Source: Diphasiastrum complanatum
Lineage: Eukaryota; Streptophyta; Lycopodiopsida; Lycopodiales; Lycopodiaceae
Length of the DNA: 64,000 nucleotides
Direction: 5' to 3'
Assembly (NCBI GenBank): GCA_029204225.1
Contig: CM055096.1
Location: 42,934,901 to 42,998,900 of the forward strand
Below are positions 58,595 to 64,000 of this stretch, one piece after another. Made by a program: the position numbers and the translations under genes. The notes under the pieces are model-generated. The model saw only the letters and a list, made by a program, of their open reading frames with translations, did not search any database and was not told the DNA's origin. The number at the start of each line of letters is the position of its first letter. The first letter of the stretch is position 1.

Positions 58595-59606
58595 GTGTTT
58601 CCTTCTGATATATATTTGTAATTCGAACATTTATGTATCAATATATATAATTTGTTTAAGCTAAGTCCTCTACATGGCTCTTCAATTGCATGTAGTCCAG
58701 TTTTAGGATAGAATGGAGCCATTTGACAAGGTTATAACGATGTCCATGGGAGAACCTTGGCCACCACTCCCAAGGTGTGAAGGTCCCTAAAGTCTCCTGT
58801 AGCTTCTTGGCGGCCTCCCGTTATTGTTCGATCCTTTCTTCACAAACTTCAAGTCTTCCTTGTGCCTTGATTCGGATGGATATTCTAGATCTGAGGTATA
58901 TATGGCTTCAAGATATACTTTAACTTCACTACATTCATGTGGTGGACGTCAATGGCTAGGACGAGGACGACTCAGCTGGATCTAATTATAATTAGGTATA
59001 TTTCAATAATCCAATTTGTAACATATCTTTGTACTTGGAACATTTATGTGTGAATATATAATCGTTGAATTTAAGTTTCCTTCATCAATTTTTAAGTGCT
59101 TATAATGTAACTCAAATAAATTTTTGAAATTTTTTTTATTAACAATAATGAATGAACAAATGGTTTTGCTTACCAACTTCATAAGAAGTGGTGCAAAAGA
59201 CTCCTGGGGTCAGATGGAGTCCATTTTTAGGGCAGAATGGAGCCTATAAACTGGCTCCATTCTGCTCTAAAAGTTTTCTCTGCTTTTAAACCCTCAGAAT
59301 AGGGTAAATTTTTGATAGAGATATACCAAAGGATACCCCTCTGTATAATCTTCAGAAAAGAGAAGGTCACCAATAGCTTGTTGGGAGGGATATATCGAGG
59401 CGCCTCGGTGTATCTCTTGTTATACGCATGCTATAAACAACAATAAAATGAGGTGAAGAAGCCTCATTTACGGAGGCAATTATCGAGGATTTCGTTCTGA
59501 GGCATACTTTAGAGTTTATACCAAGGTATGCGGTATTTTTTCAAAAAAAAAAATCTTCATAAAAGCCTCGGTAGTAGGGTCGGAAATCCCCCAAAATGTT
59601 GTAGTG
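58595..59606 (+). repeat. CACTA 3' subterminal region and terminus
   Basis: Contains TTTTAGGATAGAATGGAGCC (about 58702), a hairpin made of TTTAGGGCAGAATGGAGCC (59226-59244) and its near-perfect inverse (59253-59271), a 30-bp near-palindrome (59387-59416), and the terminal GTCGGAAATCCCCCAAAA..TTGTAGTG. Partial copies of the upstream exon (GGATGGATATTCT...GAGGTAT, near 58867 and 58386) are also present. Repeats in both orientations near the end are typical of CACTA elements. Confidence 0.6.
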
Positions 59607-59879
59607 ATGCCTATCAATATTGAACAAAAAGTAGTGATAGAAATCACGTTCAATCTTTAGCAACTAACTTTGAAATCGTTAACAACTAAGTGATTACGTA
59701 GCCAAACATAAAACATTGAATTATCAGACAAATAATAGGCTGATTTGTTCAGTTGTAGGAGACTTGATCTTGTATGGATAATGTTCTAGGATTTCAGAAT
59801 TTGTATGTGGGTCCATTTGATAAGATCTTGTTTTTGTGATTTTTTTAGTTTAGTGTTTTTTTTTTTTGTATGGGGTCGA
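59607..59879. other. Flank after the CACTA terminus
   Basis: AT-rich, no feature. Starts ATG, a possible 3-bp target site, but the other flank is unknown. Confidence 0.4.
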
Positions 59880-60775
59880 AAATTTGTCTGGATCGGAAAA
59901 AATGATGACGTCAAAAAATAAAGTATCGAAAAAATAGATGACTCAAAAAATTGAAGGCTCGAAAAAAATAAAAGGCTAAAAAAAATTGTATCGAAAAAAT
60001 AGAGGACTCCAAAAACAGATGACTCAAAAAATAGAAGGCTCAAAAAAATTGTATCGAAAAATTATGCTGGTGACTCGAAAAAAGGTGTTGAAAATTTGTG
60101 TATGTGACTCAAAAAGTGTATCGAAAACTGTGCTGGTGAATCGAAAAAAAATGTATCAAAAAAATGTATCGAAAATTGAAGGCTCGAAAAAATAGAAGGC
60201 TCAAAAAATTTGTATCAAAAAAATAGAGGACTCGAAAAACAGATGACTCGAAAGATAGAAGGCTCAAAAAAATTGTATCGAAAAATTATGCTGGTGACTC
60301 AAAAAAATTAATCGAAAAATCTGTGCTGTCGACTCAAAAGAATTGTATCGAAAGTTATCTAGGTGACTCAAGAAAAGTGTATCAAAAAAATACAGGACTC
60401 GAAAAAACAGGTGACTCAAAAAAAAAATGTATTGAAAATCTATAGTATCGAAAAATAATGGAGTATCAAAAAATATGGAGTATCGAAAAATAATGAGTAT
60501 CGAAAAATAAAGAGTATCGAAAAGTAAGGAGTTTCCAAAAATAAAGAGTATCGAAAAATAAGGAGTATCAAAAAATTTTTTAGGGATATCTAAAAATAAG
60601 ACGTATCGAGAAATAAAGAGTATCGAAAAATGAGTATCGAAAAATAAGGAGTATCAAAATTTTTTTTAGGGATATCTAAAAATAAGAGTTATCGAAAAAT
60701 AAAGAGTAATCGAAGTATCGAAAAAATCAGAAGTATCGAAAAAAAATTATGAGTATCAAAAAATTCAGAAGTGTG
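59880..60775. repeat. A-rich minisatellite of CTCGAAAAA / GTATCGAAAAA units
   Basis: About 900 bp built from two related short units: GACTCGAAAAA(A) with ATAGAAGGCTC between, and (GA)GTATCGAAAAATAA, in blocks. The first half alternates GACTC/GGCTC units with TTGTATCGAAAAAT. The second half (60440-60760) is mainly GAGTATCGAAAAATAA of 14-18 bp. TATCGAAA is present in most units. Confidence 0.9.
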
Positions 60776-60841
60776 AAAAATGAAGCTTGCGGTTCCGGTT
60801 GCTCCGGTTGAGATTTGATAGAGTGGTTCGATTCATCTTAT

Positions 60842-61518
60842 CTATGGGTTGCCTTCCTCTTCATCCTCATTGTCCTCACTGCTAGATGGGACATCTTCGT
60901 ACCCAGTCAAAAAAAATGTAGCCCAAGGATGTGATTCGGGCTCTCTTTTGTAAGGCTGGAGATGAACGCGGCCAAATTATACATGTTTTGTCTGTCCTCA
61001 TAGGATTATCCCAGCATGGCAAAAATCTGGAGAGGGATCCTCAGCATATGTGACTTTCGTGTGTAGGTGTACTTGGTAAAGTAGGCACAGACAGCTCCCA
61101 GTTTCTTGCATTTAATGGCTTTGAGCAGGATGTCATCCTTGTTCTTCCACTTGTCGATTGAAGTGTCAAAGAATTGGCATAAGATTGCTGCATCATGTTG
61201 GTTAGCTTCACCGGTTTCTCCTTATGGCCACTTGGGAAGCCAAAGGATGTAAGATTGTTACCAGCCAAATAGACATATAGATGAAAATTTTGGAGCTCAA
61301 TGCAAAACGTCAACTGTTTGTCTTCAAAGTTTTCAGAAGCCTGGTATATTAGGTAGAGGCTCTGATGCCCCTTCCATTTAGAGATTTTAAATTCTAGCAG
61401 CTAGCATCTCGGCTTGTGTGTACCACTGGAGCATTGTGCTATCTTCACATGGAATGAGTTTCAATGATTGAGGCATATTTGATAGCTCTTCACTATGGTC
61501 TGAATCCGATTCGGCCAT
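60842..61518 (-). pseudogene. Unrecognised decayed coding region
   Basis: ATG at 61518 gives MAESDSDHSEELSNMPQSLK and TMLQWYTQAEMLAA. A one-base shift near 61385 continues FKISKWKGHQSLYLIYQASE, FCIELQNFHLYVYLAGNNL and FGFPSGHKEKPVKLTN. Another shift near 61190 gives ILCQFFDTSIDKWKNKDDIL, KKLGAVCAYFTKYTYTRKSH and LRIPLQIFAML. After a stop it has YEDRQNMYNLAAFISSL and an acidic end (SSSEDNEDEEEGNP) with TAG at 60842. Composition and continuity across frames look like real protein. I do not recognise the family; a retroelement gag or a captured gene are possible. Confidence 0.4.
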
Positions 61519-62600
61519 TTTGAAAAAAATCTAGAATTTTTTGGGTTTTTTCTGTAGTGGTGGATGAAAACGAACATGTAGTGTCGGATGGAAAAAATGC
61601 AAGCAGCCACTCGTAGAGCAATCCTCTTCATAAAGAGTAGGAATAAAACTCTATGCATACATCATTGTAGAAGTTCATTTGATGATAAAATTGCTCAATC
61701 GATTGTGTAGGGAGTAAAGTGACTCTCAGTCAAGAATGGTCAAACCAATTTGTAGTGGTTACCAGACAGCGTTAGTCAGAATTAAACTTCCAAAAGAATG
61801 CGATGGAGATTCCCACAAAATTTGTACTTTAGTTTTCTTTAATAGATTCTAGATTTCTGAAATAGAAATGTCACGGATCTCTGCTACAAGAAAAAATGGC
61901 TCAGGTCTCTTCTGGAAATGAATATAGATTCTGGAATTCCGAAAGTGTGATGGTTCCCTTCTGAAAATGATTATAAATTCTGGAATTCTGAAATAGAGGT
62001 GCAATGGATTCCCTTTTGGAAAGGCATTATGGCCTCCTCTGGAGTTTGCGCTCAGGTCTCTTATGCGATGAATTCCCTTCTGGAAAGGCGTTAAGGCCTC
62101 ATCTAAAGTTTGTGCTCAGGTCTCTTCAAAACGTGCGCCCAATTCTACTCTGAAAAATTGCACTCAGGTCTCCAAGGAATTCATCCCTCTGATTGTCCTC
62201 CTTTCTGGCCATTCAAAGTGCCATTTTTATCCTCAGATAGGTGCGCTTCAAAACAATTTGAAAGGAGTTTCAGATCAGTAGTGGTGTCTGAGTTTTAGGA
62301 GTAGTCTTTGATGAAAGCTCTTAGTCCAAGTGAAATAAGGCTCACTTAGAAGTGTGTGAAGTGGATTAGATTAGGTGAAGGTAGGTGGCCTAATATTTTT
62401 TTTGATTTGGCCTTTCATCTTGATTTTTGTTCTCAAGCTCGGTTTACACCCTATGTGCAAAACGTTCTAGAGAGTTATATGCCCATCTTATCTTGCATAA
62501 TTTTCATCAATTCCTAGGCTTGTTTTCTCGAGGTTGCTCATCCTCTGTCATAATGGAATGTGTTGAAAAGGATGATCAGTCCTTTGATTTTCTTTTCAAT
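61519..62600. other. Intergenic DNA with short duplications
   Basis: No gene recognised. Two units of about 55 bp with period 64 (from about 62008 and 62072: ATTCCCTT(T/C)TGGAAAGGC to GCTCAGGTCTCTT) lie near the centre, and TTCTGGAATTC(C/T)GAAA recurs at 61931 and 61979. Confidence 0.5.
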
Positions 62601-62604
62601 TCTT

Positions 62605-62740
62605 TATAGACTCGATTGAGCCTTCTCTATAGACTCAGTTGAGCCTTCTTTATAGACTCGATTGAGCCTTCTTATAAACTCGGTTGAGCCTTCTTTATAG
62701 ACTCGATTGAGCCTTCTTTATAGACTCGATTGAGCCTTCT
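62605..62740. repeat. 23-bp tandem repeat, about 6 copies
   Basis: Unit ACTCGATTGAGCCTTCTTTA plus TAG, repeated from 62611. Copies differ at one or two positions (ACTCAGTTG, ACTCGGTTG, TTATAA). Confidence 0.93.
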
Positions 62741-63434
62741 TTGTTACTGTCATTAAGCTTAGAAAGCTTTCAGTTTCGATTCTTGCCCTTCGGGCACTTT
62801 CTCGAGTACCTGCACATACCCTTAAATGAAAGGCCAGTCCTTAAACCCAGAAGGGCTTCTTGTTCTTCTTTTTTGATTCTTCAGGTACATTTTGAGTACC
62901 CGCACATACCCTCCAATGAGAAGTCAGTGTTTATAATACCATCAAATATGGTTTTCTTAGTTCTACAGAAATCAATGCATGTTTTCTCAATTCATAAACT
63001 CATGCCATATTCCAAAAGAATATAACTTCATTTTATCAAGGTCTATAGGGAGTTAAAAGCTGGAAAAGTCTTTATTTCTTTGGGGTAGTTTGTATCTGCA
63101 AATTACAGGCATAGTGGAATGTGGTGGAGGCATGCAAACACTTGTTGGTTACTTTCACTTACAACTTGTTTGTTGCTGTTTTACAGAGAATTCAAAGGTG
63201 GATACATGGAGGAATCCTTTCATTATGATTCTATGTTCTTTTACATGTATTTGTTCACCATTCTATGTAAAATTGATGTAAGAAATAGTGAAGCATCCTA
63301 TATGGACACTATTATCTATATCAATTATGTTGTACTTCATATTGTACATATTAGAACACTTCAGAAGAGATCTATTATCATGATGGAGATCATTCTTAGG
63401 TTGGAGCAAAGTAGTGTTGTAAAACTAGCAAGTT
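62741..63434. other. Intergenic DNA, possible copia tail
   Basis: A short duplication with period 90 bp (GAGTACC(T/C)GCACATACCCT at 62804 and 62894). A frame ending at 63436 (SSVVKLAS) lies where the end of a copia polyprotein would be expected before the purine tract, but no RNase H motif is visible. Confidence 0.35.
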
Positions 63435-63448
63435 AAGTTGAAGAGGGA
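63435..63448 (+). promoter_or_regulatory. Polypurine tract of a copia-type LTR
   Basis: GTTGAAGAGGGAG next to TGTGAAAATT, the same arrangement as in element 4 (CAAGAGGGAG|TGTCA). Confidence 0.5.
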
Positions 63449-64000
63449 GTGTGAAAATTATCAACATTTCCTAGCTAGTTTGAGGCCTAAATTGGCAATT
63501 TTTGTACATAGTTTTGGACCTAACTTTCACACGTGTGAAAGAGGCCTAGATACTTTTATTTTAGTACATATTTCATGTTGAAGAAGTCTAAAACTTCAGG
63601 ACCTTCGAAATGACACCAAAATCATTGGACATATAGGCCAAAATTGGCTATTAAGATTGGGTCCTAAGTTCTAGAGAGAGGAGAGAGAGTCATCTCTCTC
63701 ACCTATATTAGGCTGAAATTTGTGGAGAATAGGCTGGAGAAACTTTTTGTATTGTTGAGAGAGATCAATAGATCGTTGTCACAGTTTCTTCCTCCATTGA
63801 GAGCATTGCTTTGTGTATTGTCTTCAAGCTTTTGTGTATGATCTTAAGAGGTTTCCAAAAGTGGTAGGTTGCTGTTGGGAGCCTTGTTTGCTTTTATTTT
63901 TGGCTGCCATCAGTACCTATTATTAGTTTCTTTTGTCTCTTGAATGCTTTGTCAAGTTCATGTGTATCAAAGGTAGCATTAGGATGCTTTGCCATTTCTA
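63449..64000 (+). repeat. 3' LTR (partial) of a copia-type element
   Basis: Starts TGTGAAAATTATCAACATTT after the purine tract. It has a purine-rich GAGAGAGGAGAGAGAG region with TATATTAGGCTG near 63702, and a splice-rich tail. The end is not recognisable inside the window, so the LTR may run past the edge or end near 64000. Confidence 0.45.

Larger units (their letters stand above)
49481..59606 (+). mobile_element. CACTA (En/Spm) element, 5' part missing, split by copia element 5
   Basis: Left part: exons with the DUF4216-type sequence that sits near the end of the CACTA transposase ORF. Right part: further decayed exons (57733-58594), a subterminal region with short repeats in both orientations, and the end TTGTAGTG at 59599-59606. 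TTGTAGTG is the inverse of CACTACAA, the hallmark CACTA terminus. Element 5 (about 50994-57730) lies between. No matching CACTACAA start was found upstream, so the 5' end is lost or outside. Confidence 0.6.

Noticed and set aside
59880-60775. Possible CRISPR-like array
   Set aside because: Units are short and spacers are not unique; the sequence is eukaryotic and this is a minisatellite.
62605-62740. Possible CRISPR-like array of 23-bp units
   Set aside because: The copies abut without spacers, so it is a plain tandem repeat.

Overview
This window is nuclear DNA of a seed plant, almost certainly an angiosperm. The strongest evidence is a four-exon phytoglobin (non-symbiotic haemoglobin) gene at 32409-33464 with the three intron positions of plant globins. 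The rest is a retrotransposon-dominated intergenic landscape: Ty3/gypsy (one family with a chromodomain) and Ty1/copia elements, a CACTA DNA transposon, long AG/CT microsatellites and many small duplications. Nearly every transposon gene is broken. The species cannot be named from sequence alone.

Layout. 1-4.7 kb: AT-rich DNA with a decayed gag remnant (2.5-3.3 kb). 4.7-25.7 kb: one old, decayed gypsy element (element 3) carrying three later insertions. Elements 1 (5183-10789, minus) and 2 (10889-15373, plus) are two members of one chromovirus family lying in its leader, each with a perfect 5-bp target duplication. Element 4 is a chimeric copia (20133-25240) in its 3' LTR. Element 3 also has its RT/RNase H segment inverted. 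25.7-31 kb: sparse DNA holding the last two exons of a UvrD/SRS2-type helicase, a second copy of its last exon, and a foldback-like element. 31-33.5 kb: a GC-rich patch, then the phytoglobin gene. 33.76-38.4 kb: a non-coding, LARD-like LTR element with a large inverted repeat, a 465-bp direct duplication and a five-copy stem-like motif array. 39.5-49.3 kb: copies of another copia family, including a tail-to-tail gag palindrome; between them lies an unusual multi-exon, transposase-like gene (43.5-45.6 kb). 49.5-59.6 kb: a CACTA element (DUF4216-like exons, downstream exons, 3' terminus) split by a copia element (element 5, about 51.0-57.7 kb) whose RT is itself interrupted by a gypsy integrase piece. 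59.6-64 kb: an A-rich minisatellite, an unrecognised decayed coding region, several short tandem arrays and the start of another copia-type LTR.

Functionally, phytoglobin is the only gene that looks intact and host-serving. The mobile elements are instructive as a set. Element 1 keeps pol but lost its gag core; element 2 keeps gag but lost RT and RNase H, so neither is autonomous and their defects are complementary. The best candidate for something little described is the transposase-like gene at 43.5-45.6 kb. Percentages and alignments here were judged by eye; no database search was possible.
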